A stretch of 64,000 bases of DNA, from the NCBI GenBank assembly GCA_947495685.1, contig CANLZY010000007.1, forward strand, positions 62,001-126,000, given 5' to 3'. The notes beneath the pieces were generated by a model, which was not told the DNA's origin, did not search any database, and saw nothing but the letters and a program-made list of their open reading frames with translations. Shown here in pieces: positions 1 to 9,443 of this stretch (position 1 is its first letter; each line of letters opens with the position of its first letter). The stretch comes from an uncultured Tropicimonas sp. (lineage in GTDB: Bacteria; Pseudomonadota; Alphaproteobacteria; Rhodobacterales; Rhodobacteraceae). A program made the translations under genes and the position numbers.

Positions 1-32
1 GGCCAGCGCCAGAGCCCAAATGGAGTGCCCCG

Positions 33-320
33 ATGCCTCTGACCGAGATCGCCGAGATCATTCAGACCGGCCTGACCCGCAGCAATTTCACCGATTCCCT
101 GAAATTCGACTGTGGCGAAGCCGGTGTGATCACCCTCGCCAACAAACAGGTCTCGTTGCTGGATGCCAGAACAGCCTGCACCCTGACTCTCAGCCGAGAC
201 AATCTTGAGAAGTTGATCAAGGGAAAACTGAACCCGATGACCGCCGTCATGATGGGAAAGATCAAGGTCGCGGGCGATCCGTCGGTTGCCATGAAGCTCG
301 GCCAACTCCTGAAATCCTGA
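33..320 (+). CDS. SCP2 sterol-binding domain protein
   Basis: A 95-residue protein made of a single SCP2 (sterol carrier protein 2) fold. The C-terminal half carries the family hallmark GKLNPMTAVMMGKIKVAGD (about residues 64-82) followed by a short helix, as in stand-alone bacterial SCP2 proteins. Such proteins bind lipids or acyl-CoA in the cytoplasm; the ligand cannot be told from sequence. The ATG at 33 is preceded by GGAG at 22-25. It converges on the sulfotransferase-like gene, with about 60 bases between the two stops. There is no signal peptide or membrane segment. Confidence 0.85.
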   Translation: MPLTEIAEIIQTGLTRSNFTDSLKFDCGEAGVITLANKQVSLLDARTACTLTLSRDNLEKLIKGKLNPMTAVMMGKIKVAGDPSVAMKLGQLLKS

Positions 321-380
321 CCTGTCTTCTTCTGTTTCCGAATACCTCGCTGATGGCCCGCCGTCAGGAGGCGTTCTCAA

Positions 381-1103
381 CTATTCCGGTCGAAGGGCAA
401 ACCCTGCAAGCCTCTGGTAGTGAGGCATGGCGGCGGCGAGCACATCGCGTTGATCCTCCGACACCTCTGGCAACGGACCCTCACGCCCTGCGAATCCGGT
501 ACTGGCCCGGACGGCACCGTACCAATGCGGGGCCCAGACACCGTCGCAGTCATGCCCCCCGGCCGGCCAGTTAAGCATCGCGGGATCGAACGACAGCCCG
601 ACTTCCCGACACAACCGGCCCATCATGGCCTCCGGTGCATCCCGGATGTCATGGCTGTCGATGACCACCGCCGTGCCGTGGCATTCCTTGACGTGATCGA
701 ACAACTCGGCCTGCTGCCAGAACCCAATGTCATCCAGTGTCGGATTCTCACGCTTTGCGCCGTAGCTTGCAATCACCCGCGCAGGATGTCGGATCAGAAA
801 GACATTGACCATGTCGTCCATCCAATTCCACGGGACGTCGATAAAAGCGTGATGGGTCATGTGTTTCTGATAGAAATGAGGCTTGTTGCCGGGGATCGGT
901 CCAGTCAACCCGGCGACAACCTTGGCTGGATCCGTTGGTTGTGCGGCGAGGATCTCCTCCAGCATCGGGTGATGCAACCCGGTTGCGACAAGGTAGGCCG
1001 CATAGAGCGGTTCATCCACCGCAGCAAAATCCGCACGGTTAGCAAAGGCATACATCATGGCTGTCGACAGGTTGCGTGGTCCCGACCACATGGCGATCCT
1101 CAT
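381..1103 (-). CDS. Sulfotransferase-like P-loop protein
   Basis: 240 residues. The N terminus MWSGPRNLSTAMMYAFANR (residues 5-23) resembles the PAPS 5'-phosphosulfate loop of sulfotransferases, and VFLIRHPARVIASY (about 101-114) matches the 3'-phosphate-binding motif (R, P and S at the expected spacing). The protein is therefore probably a sulfotransferase-fold enzyme, although no acceptor is known. The start ATG overlaps the stop of the upstream aminotransferase gene by four bases (ATGA), so the two are translationally coupled. Whether it really transfers sulfate, or uses the fold for another nucleotide-linked reaction, is open. Confidence 0.75.
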   Translation of the reverse strand: MRIAMWSGPRNLSTAMMYAFANRADFAAVDEPLYAAYLVATGLHHPMLEEILAAQPTDPAKVVAGLTGPIPGNKPHFYQKHMTHHAFIDVPWNWMDDMVNVFLIRHPARVIASYGAKRENPTLDDIGFWQQAELFDHVKECHGTAVVIDSHDIRDAPEAMMGRLCREVGLSFDPAMLNWPAGGHDCDGVWAPHWYGAVRASTGFAGREGPLPEVSEDQRDVLAAAMPHYQRLAGFALRPE

Positions 1104-2020
1104 TGTTGGCCGTCTCTGGCCACCAGCTTCTTGTAGAGCTCCCTGATCTTCAGCATCGTGGGTCCGGCCTCTCCGGATCCGATCACCCGTCCGTCGATAG
1201 AGCCGACCGGGGTCTGTGCGCCGAAGGTTCCGGTCAGAAACGCCTCGTCCGCGCCGTAGGTATCAACTAGGGAAAAGTTGCGTTCGAACACCGGGATGCC
1301 GTTGGCACGACACAGGTCGATGACCTTTTGCCGGGTAATGCCGTTCATGCAGTAATCTCCGCTCGAGGTCCAAACCTCGCCCTTTCGGACGATGAAGAAG
1401 TTGCAGGCATTTGTGGTATTCACGAAACCATGCACATCCAGCATCAATGCCTCGTCCGCCCCTGCCTTTTCGGCCGCAATGCAGGCCAGGATGCAATTCA
1501 GCTTGGAATGGGAGTTCAGCTTCGGGTCTTGCGTCATCGGCAGACCACGCAGATGCGGCACCGTGGCAAGCGCGATTGGCCGCGGCAGGCTGGGCGTCGA
1601 ATGCTCCATGATGATCGTCATGGTCGGCCCCTGCTGCGACAAGGCAGGGTGCTGGAATGGCCGGGTTTTCACGCCGCGTGTCACCATCAGCCGGGCATGC
1701 GCATTGCCGGTCATCCCGTTGGCCTCGCGCGTGGCCTCCAACGCGGCAACCACGCCCGCTCGATCCATCCCAATATCCAGATCAATCGCCTTGGAGGCTT
1801 CGAACAGGCGATCCAGATGATCGTCCAGAAACGCCCACCCGGTGGCATACAGGCGTAGGCCTTCCCAGATTCCGTCGCCCAGCATGAAACCGCTGTCATA
1901 GACAGACACGAGCGCTTCGGCCTTGGGCACGATCTTGCCATTCAGGTAGATCAGGATGGTTTCGTTCCGGGCGTCTTCGGCCGCCTGATGGGTGGTAATC
2001 TTGTCGGGTGCATGTGTCAT
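1100..2020 (-). CDS. Class IV (BCAT/D-AAT-like) PLP aminotransferase
   Basis: 306 residues with the fold-type IV aminotransferase layout of IlvE and D-amino acid transaminase: an N-terminal YLNGKIVP strand, SVYDSGFMLGDGIWEGLR (about 39-56), and the PLP Schiff-base lysine Lys173 in NSHSKLNCILA. The segment that normally holds the glutamate contacting the PLP ring nitrogen reads GFVNTTNACNFF, with Thr at that position (about 202). This makes a classical branched-chain transaminase role uncertain. It is the first gene of a two-gene unit with the overlapping sulfotransferase-like gene. Annotators usually call it a branched-chain aminotransferase; the substrate is unknown. Confidence 0.8.
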   Translation of the reverse strand: MTHAPDKITTHQAAEDARNETILIYLNGKIVPKAEALVSVYDSGFMLGDGIWEGLRLYATGWAFLDDHLDRLFEASKAIDLDIGMDRAGVVAALEATREANGMTGNAHARLMVTRGVKTRPFQHPALSQQGPTMTIIMEHSTPSLPRPIALATVPHLRGLPMTQDPKLNSHSKLNCILACIAAEKAGADEALMLDVHGFVNTTNACNFFIVRKGEVWTSSGDYCMNGITRQKVIDLCRANGIPVFERNFSLVDTYGADEAFLTGTFGAQTPVGSIDGRVIGSGEAGPTMLKIRELYKKLVARDGQQ

Positions 2021-2154
2021 GGCCGGAGACTAGGCACAGCCGCCAGCAAGGGAAAGACTGAAACCTGCGTCACCTGTGCGTGAAGTCACGGGGCGGTGAA
2101 TTGCGGGTTGCGTGCCGGGCAAGGCAGTGTGGTTCCAACAACAAGGAGACCGTC

Positions 2155-2817
2155 ATGCAGGCCACACTGAACAATCTCAAGCCGGCAATCCTCGCCGTTG
2201 CCATCGCGGCTGGCCTGTCCGTCCATTGCGACGACGCGCAGGCTGGCCAACCTGAAACCGCCGTTTTGGCGGGAGGGTGTTTCTGGTGCGTCGAGTCAGA
2301 CTTCGAAAGCGTCGATGGCGTTATCGAAGTGGTTTCGGGATTTGCCGGTGGCAAGATGCCCAGCCCAAGCTACAAACAGGTCGTACAGGGCGGAACCGGC
2401 CACTACGAGGTGGTCGAGATCACCTTTGACCCCGACGTCGTCAGTTATTCCCAGTTGATCGACCTGTTCTTTCGCTCGATTGATCCAACAGACGCGAACG
2501 GCCAATTCTGCGATCGCGGCGACAGCTATCGCAGCGCCATCTTTGCAACACCGGATCAGACGGATGACGCCAAGGCCGGACTGAAGGCCGCCGAAATGGC
2601 TCTGGGCCAGAAGATCGTCACCCCGATCTTGGGCGCGGCCACCTTCTACCCCGCCGGAGAGGACCATCAGGATTACTACAAGAAAAAGGATGTGATCCTG
2701 ACGCGATTTGGTCCCCGGTCAAAGGCCAAGGCGTACAAGCTCTACCGCAACGCCTGTGGGCGTGACCAGCGCGTAGAGGAGATCTGGGGCCCAGCAGCAC
2801 CGTTTGTAGGTGGCTAG
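2155..2817 (+). CDS. msrA: Peptide-methionine (S)-S-oxide reductase MsrA, exported
   Basis: Reduces the S-epimer of methionine sulfoxide in proteins. The active-site motif GCFWC lies at residues 41-45, with catalytic Cys42; the EDHQDYY segment and a C-terminal ACG (resolving cysteine) are also present. The ATG at 2155 follows an AAGGAG ribosome site at 2143-2148 and opens a 220-residue protein with a hydrophobic N terminus ending in AQA (residues 28-30). That looks like a signal peptide and suggests a periplasmic enzyme. A longer in-frame start at 2080 exists but would bury the signal. It diverges from the aminotransferase pair. Confidence 0.9.
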   Translation: MQATLNNLKPAILAVAIAAGLSVHCDDAQAGQPETAVLAGGCFWCVESDFESVDGVIEVVSGFAGGKMPSPSYKQVVQGGTGHYEVVEITFDPDVVSYSQLIDLFFRSIDPTDANGQFCDRGDSYRSAIFATPDQTDDAKAGLKAAEMALGQKIVTPILGAATFYPAGEDHQDYYKKKDVILTRFGPRSKAKAYKLYRNACGRDQRVEEIWGPAAPFVGG

Positions 2818-2883
2818 GTCACCCGGCACACACTGGCGCAGCACCAGAATTGTTCCCGCCGAACGCTCATCTGTCGACCGCCC

Positions 2884-3771
2884 TCAACCGGCGATCTCTT
2901 CCAGAAATGCGCGGACATCCGTCAGCGTGGGAATAGCCTCAGAGGTGCCTTCGCGGGTTACCTTCAGAGCCGCTGCGCCCACGGCCAGTTCCAGACATTC
3001 GGCAACCGGCAACCCCTGATCCCGCCCGGCACAGAAATATCCGGCAAACGTGTCCCCGGCCCCGGTTGTATCAATCGCTCTGACCTTGGGCGCCGGAACA
3101 GACAATGTTTCACCCGTCTTCAGATCGTGCCAGGTTGCGCCCTTCGCGCCCTGTGTGATCAGAAGCTCCGATACCGGCAGCTCGGTGATTGCAACTCCCA
3201 GCGCCTCGGCTGTCTGTTGTGCCTCGACCTCGTTGACGGCGAGGATGTCGACGTGCGGCAGGACCTCCTGAACGGCGTGAACATCAAAGGGCGCAGCGGA
3301 GTAGACGACCCGCATCTTGCGTGCTTTTGCACGGGTCGCGGCAAACACTTGCCCATTGGTTTCGTTCTGCATCAGCAGCGTGTCACCGGCCCGCGCCTTG
3401 GCCAGGGCTGCCTTGACATCACCATCGCCGATCATCCGGTTCGTTCCCGGGAAGATGACAATCCGATTTTCGCCGTCCGGCGTGATGAAGATCAACGCGT
3501 GCCCCGTTGGGGCGGCAATCTCGATGCTGACGTGGGTCATATCGACCCCCATCGATTTCATCAGGTCAAGAGCCCACACGCCCTCGCCTCCGACGGCCCC
3601 GAGGTGATGGACCTCCGAACCCGCTCGCGCTGCCGCAACAGACTGGTTGGCACCCTTGCCGCCCAGCCCATGCTTGCAATCGGCTGCTGCTACGGTTTCA
3701 CCGTCAATCGGGAAGCTTCGAACCCGATAGAACCAGTCCCCATTGATCGATCCGAGATTGTAGATCGCCAT
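2884..3771 (-). CDS. PfkB-family sugar kinase (ribokinase-like)
   Basis: 295 residues. Contains the PfkB signatures: GGKGANQSVAAARAG near residues 37-51 and DTTGAGDTFAGYF near 234-246, whose Asp is the catalytic base. Together they indicate phosphorylation of a sugar, most like ribokinase (D-ribose to ribose 5-phosphate). No transporter or regulator for ribose is adjacent, so the substrate is inferred only from family resemblance. The start at 3771 is chosen because MAIYNLGSINGD is the normal N terminus; it lies 5 bases after the malic enzyme stop, so the two are probably cotranscribed. Confidence 0.85.
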   Translation of the reverse strand: MAIYNLGSINGDWFYRVRSFPIDGETVAAADCKHGLGGKGANQSVAAARAGSEVHHLGAVGGEGVWALDLMKSMGVDMTHVSIEIAAPTGHALIFITPDGENRIVIFPGTNRMIGDGDVKAALAKARAGDTLLMQNETNGQVFAATRAKARKMRVVYSAAPFDVHAVQEVLPHVDILAVNEVEAQQTAEALGVAITELPVSELLITQGAKGATWHDLKTGETLSVPAPKVRAIDTTGAGDTFAGYFCAGRDQGLPVAECLELAVGAAALKVTREGTSEAIPTLTDVRAFLEEIAG

Positions 3772-3776
3772 TTTAC

Positions 3777-6029
3777 CTACCCGATCTTGCAGGCCGCGAT
3801 TGTGGCCATGTTGAGAATGTCGTTCACCGTCGCCCCGGTGTGGCAAATCTGGATCTGTGCGCCCACACCGGCCAGGATCGGGCCGATCACCGTCGCCCCG
3901 GCCATTTCCTGCAACAGCTTTACAGAAATCGACGCCGAATGCCGGGCTGGCACCACGAGAATGTTCGCCGGCCCAGACAACCGGCAGAACGGATACGCCG
4001 CCATCTGCTCCATGTTCAGGGCCACATCGACCGTCATTTCCCCGTCGTATTCAAAATCCACCCCGCGCTTGTCCAGGACCTTGGGTGCGATGTGCAGCTT
4101 GTGGGCGCGTTCCGACATTGGGTAGCCAAAGGTCGAGAAACTGGCAAACGCGACACGCGGCTCCAACCCCAATCCGCGCGCAACCTTGGCGGCTGCGATG
4201 GCGATGTCGGCGAGGTCTTCCTCGTTGGGCCATTCATGCACCAGCGTGTCAGCGATCAGCACGACACGCCCCTTGTGCAGAACCGCCGTGACGCCCACGG
4301 CACCGTCCTCGGCCGAGGCCGGAAAGACGCGATTCATCTGGTGCAGCACATGCGCGGCCTTCCGGGTAACACCGGTGACCAATCCGTCGCCATGTCCATG
4401 TGCCAGCATCAGCGCAGAGAATACATGTCGATCACGGGCCGCCATCCGATAGATATCGGAACGATCAAAACCCTTGCGCTGCAAACGATTGTACAGGAAC
4501 GCCGTGTAGGCCTCCAGATGTCGGGTTTTGGCCGCGTTCACAACCGTCAGCTCGCGATAGGCATCACCCATGCCCGCTTCTTCGAGCCGGGCTTTCACGT
4601 CGGCGTCGGCGCCAACAACAAGTGCCTTGCCAAAGCCCTGGCGCTGATAGGCCACCGCTGCACGCAGAACATGCGGATCGTCGCCCTCGGCAAAGATCAT
4701 GCGCGCCTGCGCGGCCTTGGCCCGTGCCGAGATTGACGAGAGGATCGAGGCCGTCGGGTCCATCCGGGCCCGCAGGCTCTGCCGATAGCCGTCGATATCG
4801 ACGATGGGCCGTCGGGCAACGCCCGTATCCATGCCCGCCTGTGCCACTGCGGGCGGAATCGTGTAGATCAGGCGCGGGTCAAACGGCGTGGGAATGATGT
4901 AGTCGCGGCCAAAGCTCAGCTTGCGACCATAGGCCATCGCCACCTCGTCGGGGACATCCTCGCGGGCCAGTGAGGCCAGCGCCTCGGCACAGGCGAGCTT
5001 CATCTCGTCGTTGATGGCTCGCGCCTGGATGTCCAGTGCGCCGCGGAACAGGTAGGGAAAGCCCAGAACGTTGTTCACCTGGTTGGAATAGTCGGATCGA
5101 CCGGTTGCCACGATCGCATCACGACGCACCTCGTGTGCCTCCTCCGGTGTGATCTCCGGATCAGGGTTGGCCATTGCAAAGATAACCGGATCATCAGCCA
5201 TCAGCGAAACCATCTCGGCCGTCACGGCTCCCTTGGCCGACACGCCCAGAAACACATCGGCGCCTCGCATGGCGTCTTCCAATGTCCGGTCATCGGTCTT
5301 GGCAGCATGGGCCGATTTCCACTGGTTCATGCCCTTCTTGCGGCCCTGGTAGATCACGCCCTTGGTATCGCAGACGATGCAGTTGTCGTGTTTGGCCCCC
5401 ATCGTCTTGATCAGTTCGATACAGGCGATGCCCGCGGCACCCGCACCATTCAGCACGATCTTGCAGTTCTCGATCTTCTTGCCGGTAATATACAGCGCGT
5501 TGATAAGCCCCGCTGCGCAGATCACCGCCGTGCCATGCTGGTCATCATGGAACACGGGGATGTCCATGACCTCCTTCAACCGCTGCTCGATGATGAAGCA
5601 TTCAGGCGCCTTGATGTCTTCGAGGTTGATACCTCCAAAGGCCGGGCCCATCAGCTTGACTGCATTGATGAACTCCTCGGGGTCTTCGGTGTCCAACTCG
5701 ATGTCGATCGAGTTCACATCGGCGAACCGTTTGAACAGAACTGCCTTGCCCTCCATCACCGGCTTGGCCGCCAGCGCACCGAGGTTTCCAAGGCCAAGGA
5801 TCGCCGTGCCGTTGGAGATCACCGCAACCGTGTTGCCCTTGGTCGTGTAGTCATAGGCCGCCGCAGGGTTTTCCGCGATGGACTCGACGGGCACGGCGAC
5901 ACCCGGAGAATACGCAAGTGACAGATCCCGCTGAGTTGTCATCGGCTTGCTGGCGATGACTTCGAATTTGCCCGGCGGGTCCATGTGGTACTGCAGGGCT
6001 TCGTCGTCGGTGATCATATTTTTGGACAT
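3777..6029 (-). CDS. maeB: NADP-dependent malic enzyme, MaeB type with PTA-like tail
   Basis: Oxidative decarboxylation of malate to pyruvate. The protein has 750 residues: an N-terminal malic enzyme domain (SLAYSPGVAVPV near residues 35-46; VLNGAGAAGIACIELI for the nucleotide) and a C-terminal phosphotransacetylase-like domain of about 320 residues, the architecture of the multimodular MaeB enzymes. The C-terminal domain usually acts as an allosteric acetyl-CoA sensor, not a transacetylase. The start MSKNMITDDEALQYH (6029) is preferred over an upstream ATG at 6062. It diverges from mutS across about 180 bases. With PEP carboxykinase it would supply pyruvate and PEP from C4 acids. Confidence 0.93.
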   Translation of the reverse strand: MSKNMITDDEALQYHMDPPGKFEVIASKPMTTQRDLSLAYSPGVAVPVESIAENPAAAYDYTTKGNTVAVISNGTAILGLGNLGALAAKPVMEGKAVLFKRFADVNSIDIELDTEDPEEFINAVKLMGPAFGGINLEDIKAPECFIIEQRLKEVMDIPVFHDDQHGTAVICAAGLINALYITGKKIENCKIVLNGAGAAGIACIELIKTMGAKHDNCIVCDTKGVIYQGRKKGMNQWKSAHAAKTDDRTLEDAMRGADVFLGVSAKGAVTAEMVSLMADDPVIFAMANPDPEITPEEAHEVRRDAIVATGRSDYSNQVNNVLGFPYLFRGALDIQARAINDEMKLACAEALASLAREDVPDEVAMAYGRKLSFGRDYIIPTPFDPRLIYTIPPAVAQAGMDTGVARRPIVDIDGYRQSLRARMDPTASILSSISARAKAAQARMIFAEGDDPHVLRAAVAYQRQGFGKALVVGADADVKARLEEAGMGDAYRELTVVNAAKTRHLEAYTAFLYNRLQRKGFDRSDIYRMAARDRHVFSALMLAHGHGDGLVTGVTRKAAHVLHQMNRVFPASAEDGAVGVTAVLHKGRVVLIADTLVHEWPNEEDLADIAIAAAKVARGLGLEPRVAFASFSTFGYPMSERAHKLHIAPKVLDKRGVDFEYDGEMTVDVALNMEQMAAYPFCRLSGPANILVVPARHSASISVKLLQEMAGATVIGPILAGVGAQIQICHTGATVNDILNMATIAACKIG

Positions 6030-6212
6030 TTTGGACGGTCTCCCCACGGATCTTTCTATCACTGATCGGGCCTATACTTCCTTTTGCAAGAAAGCGAATC
6101 CGCTGATTGACGCGCCCAGCCGTGAATGACCGAACATTCCTTTCCGGAACGCCTTCAAAGCTCCGGCCGGCTCGAATAAGCTGCGCCGAATGCGGACCGC
6201 CGGGAGACGATT

Positions 6213-8855
6213 GTGACCACAACTGTCACGCCGATGATGGCTCAATATCTGGAAATCAAGGCGGCCCATCCGGACGCCCTGCTGTTCTACCGGATGGGCG
6301 ATTTCTACGAGATGTTTTTTGACGACGCTGTAGCGGCGGCAGAGGCCCTGGACATTGCGTTGACCAAACGTGGCAAACACGCCGGGGCCGACATTCCGAT
6401 GTGTGGCGTCCCGGTTCATGCATCAGAAGGCTACTTGCTGACACTGATCCGCAAAGGGTTTCGGGTGGGTGTCTGCGAACAGTTGGAAAACCCGGCCGAA
6501 GCCAAGAAACGCGGCTACAAATCGGTGGTGAAGCGGGATGTCGTCCGTCTTGTGACACCGGGCACGCTGACCGAAGACAGCCTTCTGGACGCAAGACGCA
6601 ACAATTTCCTCTGTGCCTTTGCGCGCATCCGGGATGCCGGGGCACTGGCTACGGTGGATATCTCGACCGGGGAATTCCGGGTCAGTCCCTGCCCTCTGGT
6701 GAAACTCGCGCCCGAATTGGCGCGTCTGGCACCGAGAGAGCTGTTGATCGCAGACAGTGACGACGCGGCCTTGCGCGCGCTGGTCGAAGAATCCGGTGCG
6801 GCAGTGACCCCGCTCGCCCGGGCCTCTTTTGACAGCTCAGGCGCCGAGATCCGCTTGTGCGAGGTGTTCGGGGTCGCAGGGCTCGAGGGTTTCGGAGCGT
6901 TTGACCGGGCCGAGTTGGCGGCGATGGGGGCCATCGTCTCCTATCTGGAGCTAACCCAAAAGGGGAAGCTGCCCCTTCTGCGAGCCCCACAGCGTGACAG
7001 CGGCGGTCAGGTCATGCAGATCGACGCGGCCACCCGGCGCAATCTGGAGTTGACGGCCAGCCTGTCGGGTGGCCGCGAAGGATCGCTTCTGTCGGCCATT
7101 GATCGTACCGTCACGGCTGGGGGCGGACGATTGCTGGCCCGGCGGATCTCCAGCCCGTCCTGCAATGTCGATCAGATCCGCGAGCGCCTGGATATCGTCG
7201 GCCTGTTCGTCGACGATCTGTCGGGTTGCGAGGCACTGCGTGGGTTCCTGCGCAAGGCCCCTGATATGGACCGTGCCCTATCCCGCCTGGCATTGGATCG
7301 TGGCGGACCCAGGGATCTGGCGGCAATCCGGGCCGGCCTCACCCAGGCTATCGACATCGTCTCCGCGTTGACAACCATGCCGGCCGCCGAGATCGTGTCG
7401 AGCGTCATGACGGATCTTGGAGGGCATGAAGCCCTGATCGATCTGCTGGACGCTGCTTTGGTGGCTGAGCCTCCGCTGATGATCCGGGACGGTGGGTTCA
7501 TCGCTCCTGGTCATGACGATGAGCTGGACGAGGCCCGCACCCTGCGCGACGAAGGCCGTGGTGTCATCGCCTCGATGCAGGCCAAATACGCCGAAATATC
7601 CGGAGTTTCGTCTATTAAAATTAAGCATAACAATGTATTAGGGTACTTCATAGAGGTCACGGCAACCCATGCCGACAAGATGATGTCGGCGCCGCTGACC
7701 GAGACCTTCATCCATCGGCAGACGATTGCCAACGCCGTGCGGTTCACCACCGTCGACCTGTCCGAACTGGAAACCCGCATCCTGAACGCCGGCAACCGGG
7801 CACAGGAGATCGAAAAGCGTTTGTTCGAAACCCTGCGCAGTGCGATCCTGGATCGAGCGGCTCAGGTCGGCGTTGCCGCCTCGGCACTGGCTGAACTGGA
7901 TGTCGCAACCGGTCTGGCAGATATCGCCCGAAACGAAGGCTGGGCCCGACCCAACGTGGACGACGGGCGCGACTTCAACATCGAGGGCGGACGCCATCCG
8001 GTGGTCGAGCGCTCCCTGAAACGCAGTGGCCAATCCTTTGTGGCAAACGACTGTGCTCTGACCGCAGCCGAGGGCAAGGCCCATGTGCGACTTCTGACCG
8101 GCCCGAACATGGCGGGCAAATCCACCTATCTGCGTCAGAACGCTCTGATCGCGCTGCTGGCCCAATCCGGAAGCTACGTCCCTGCGCGATCCGCAAGGAT
8201 CGGCGTGGTTTCCAGCCTGTTCAGCCGGGTCGGCGCGTCAGACGACCTTGCCCGGGGCCGGTCGACTTTCATGGTCGAAATGGTGGAGACGGCTACGATT
8301 CTCAACCAGGCGGACGCTCGGTCACTGGTAATTCTGGACGAGATCGGGCGCGGAACAGCAACCTATGACGGCCTGTCCATTGCTTGGGCCACCCTTGAAC
8401 ACCTCCACGCTGAAAATCGTTGCCGTGCCCTGTTTGCGACGCATTATCATGAGCTTACCACCCTTGCTGCCAAGCTGGATGGGGTGGAGAACGCGACTGT
8501 TGCGGTCAAGGAATGGGAGGGAGACGTGATCTTTCTCCACGAGGTTCGTGATGGCGCAGCCGACAGATCATATGGTGTGCAGGTTGCCCGGTTGGCCGGT
8601 TTGCCGACCTCGGTGGTGGAGCGTGCGCGAGTTGTGCTGGATCAACTCGAAAAGGGTGATCGCGAAGGCGGAAAGCGACAGCTGGCGTTGATCGACGACC
8701 TGCCGTTGTTCTCTGCAGTCCCGGCGGCCCTTGCGCCGACCAAAACCGCCCCGTCGATGTTGACGGAAAAGCTCGCCGGGGTTCATCCCGACGAGCTTTC
8801 GCCCCGAGAGGCGTTGTCCTTGATCTACGAGCTGAAAACGCTCGCTGACGACTAG
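6213..8855 (+). CDS. mutS: DNA mismatch repair protein MutS
   Basis: 880 residues, full-length MutS. The N-terminal mismatch-recognition domain has the Phe-X-Glu region in YRMGDFYEMFFDDA (about 28-41). The ATPase Walker A GPNMAGKST is near residue 630 and Walker B LVILDEIGRGT near 705. It recognises mismatches and starts repair with MutL, which is not in this window. The start is a GTG at 6213 behind a GGGAGA site at 6202-6207. The stop codon is one base away from the stop of the convergent grpE gene, so there is no room for a terminator between them. Confidence 0.97.
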   Translation: MTTTVTPMMAQYLEIKAAHPDALLFYRMGDFYEMFFDDAVAAAEALDIALTKRGKHAGADIPMCGVPVHASEGYLLTLIRKGFRVGVCEQLENPAEAKKRGYKSVVKRDVVRLVTPGTLTEDSLLDARRNNFLCAFARIRDAGALATVDISTGEFRVSPCPLVKLAPELARLAPRELLIADSDDAALRALVEESGAAVTPLARASFDSSGAEIRLCEVFGVAGLEGFGAFDRAELAAMGAIVSYLELTQKGKLPLLRAPQRDSGGQVMQIDAATRRNLELTASLSGGREGSLLSAIDRTVTAGGGRLLARRISSPSCNVDQIRERLDIVGLFVDDLSGCEALRGFLRKAPDMDRALSRLALDRGGPRDLAAIRAGLTQAIDIVSALTTMPAAEIVSSVMTDLGGHEALIDLLDAALVAEPPLMIRDGGFIAPGHDDELDEARTLRDEGRGVIASMQAKYAEISGVSSIKIKHNNVLGYFIEVTATHADKMMSAPLTETFIHRQTIANAVRFTTVDLSELETRILNAGNRAQEIEKRLFETLRSAILDRAAQVGVAASALAELDVATGLADIARNEGWARPNVDDGRDFNIEGGRHPVVERSLKRSGQSFVANDCALTAAEGKAHVRLLTGPNMAGKSTYLRQNALIALLAQSGSYVPARSARIGVVSSLFSRVGASDDLARGRSTFMVEMVETATILNQADARSLVILDEIGRGTATYDGLSIAWATLEHLHAENRCRALFATHYHELTTLAAKLDGVENATVAVKEWEGDVIFLHEVRDGAADRSYGVQVARLAGLPTSVVERARVVLDQLEKGDREGGKRQLALIDDLPLFSAVPAALAPTKTAPSMLTEKLAGVHPDELSPREALSLIYELKTLADD

Positions 8856-8856
8856 G

Positions 8857-9435
8857 TCAGCCGGCTGGAGATGAAGACACACCAACCTGGGCCGGCCGCA
8901 ACAAACGATCATGCAAAAGGAACCCTTCGGCCATCACCTGAATGATGTCGCCGGCCACGGTATTGGGCACCGGGGCTTCGAACATCGCCTGATGAACCTG
9001 GGGGTCGAACTTGTCGCCGATCTCGGGCTTTACCAGGGTCATCCCATGCTTGGAGAACACGTGGAGAAGCTCGCGCATCGTCAGTTCCACGCCCTCAAGC
9101 AGAGCTGCAGCGTGCTCTTTGTGCTCCTCGGTGGCAGAATCCAACGCACGGCTGAGGGCATCGTAAATCGGCAGCATGTCACGTGCCAATTTGGAGCCAC
9201 CGTATTGCTCCGCCTCGCGGCGGTCTCGGTCGCTGCGTTTGCGAGAATTCTCGGCATCCGCAAGTGCCCGCATGAAGCGGTCACGGAAGTCGTCCCGCTC
9301 GGCTCGGAGGGTTTCCATTTCGTCGTCATCGACCAACGGGTCGTTCATGAAATCCTCCGCATCCTCGGCAAGGCCGGCGAGCGAGATCCCTTTGACCTGT
9401 TCGTCCAAGTGTTCGTCTTTTTTCGATTCCGCCAT
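8857..9435 (-). CDS. grpE: Nucleotide exchange factor GrpE
   Basis: Exchange factor for DnaK. 192 residues with a long charged N-terminal coiled coil (ETLRAERDDFRDRFMRALAD, about 42-61) and the conserved C-terminal beta domain containing GVELTMRELLHVFSKHGM and HQAMFEAPVPN. It lies 8 bases downstream of hrcA in the same direction, the usual hrcA-grpE heat-shock pair. It ends one base from the mutS stop. dnaK and dnaJ are not in this window. Confidence 0.95.
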   Translation of the reverse strand: MAESKKDEHLDEQVKGISLAGLAEDAEDFMNDPLVDDDEMETLRAERDDFRDRFMRALADAENSRKRSDRDRREAEQYGGSKLARDMLPIYDALSRALDSATEEHKEHAAALLEGVELTMRELLHVFSKHGMTLVKPEIGDKFDPQVHQAMFEAPVPNTVAGDIIQVMAEGFLLHDRLLRPAQVGVSSSPAG

Positions 9436-9443
9436 CGTACCCT

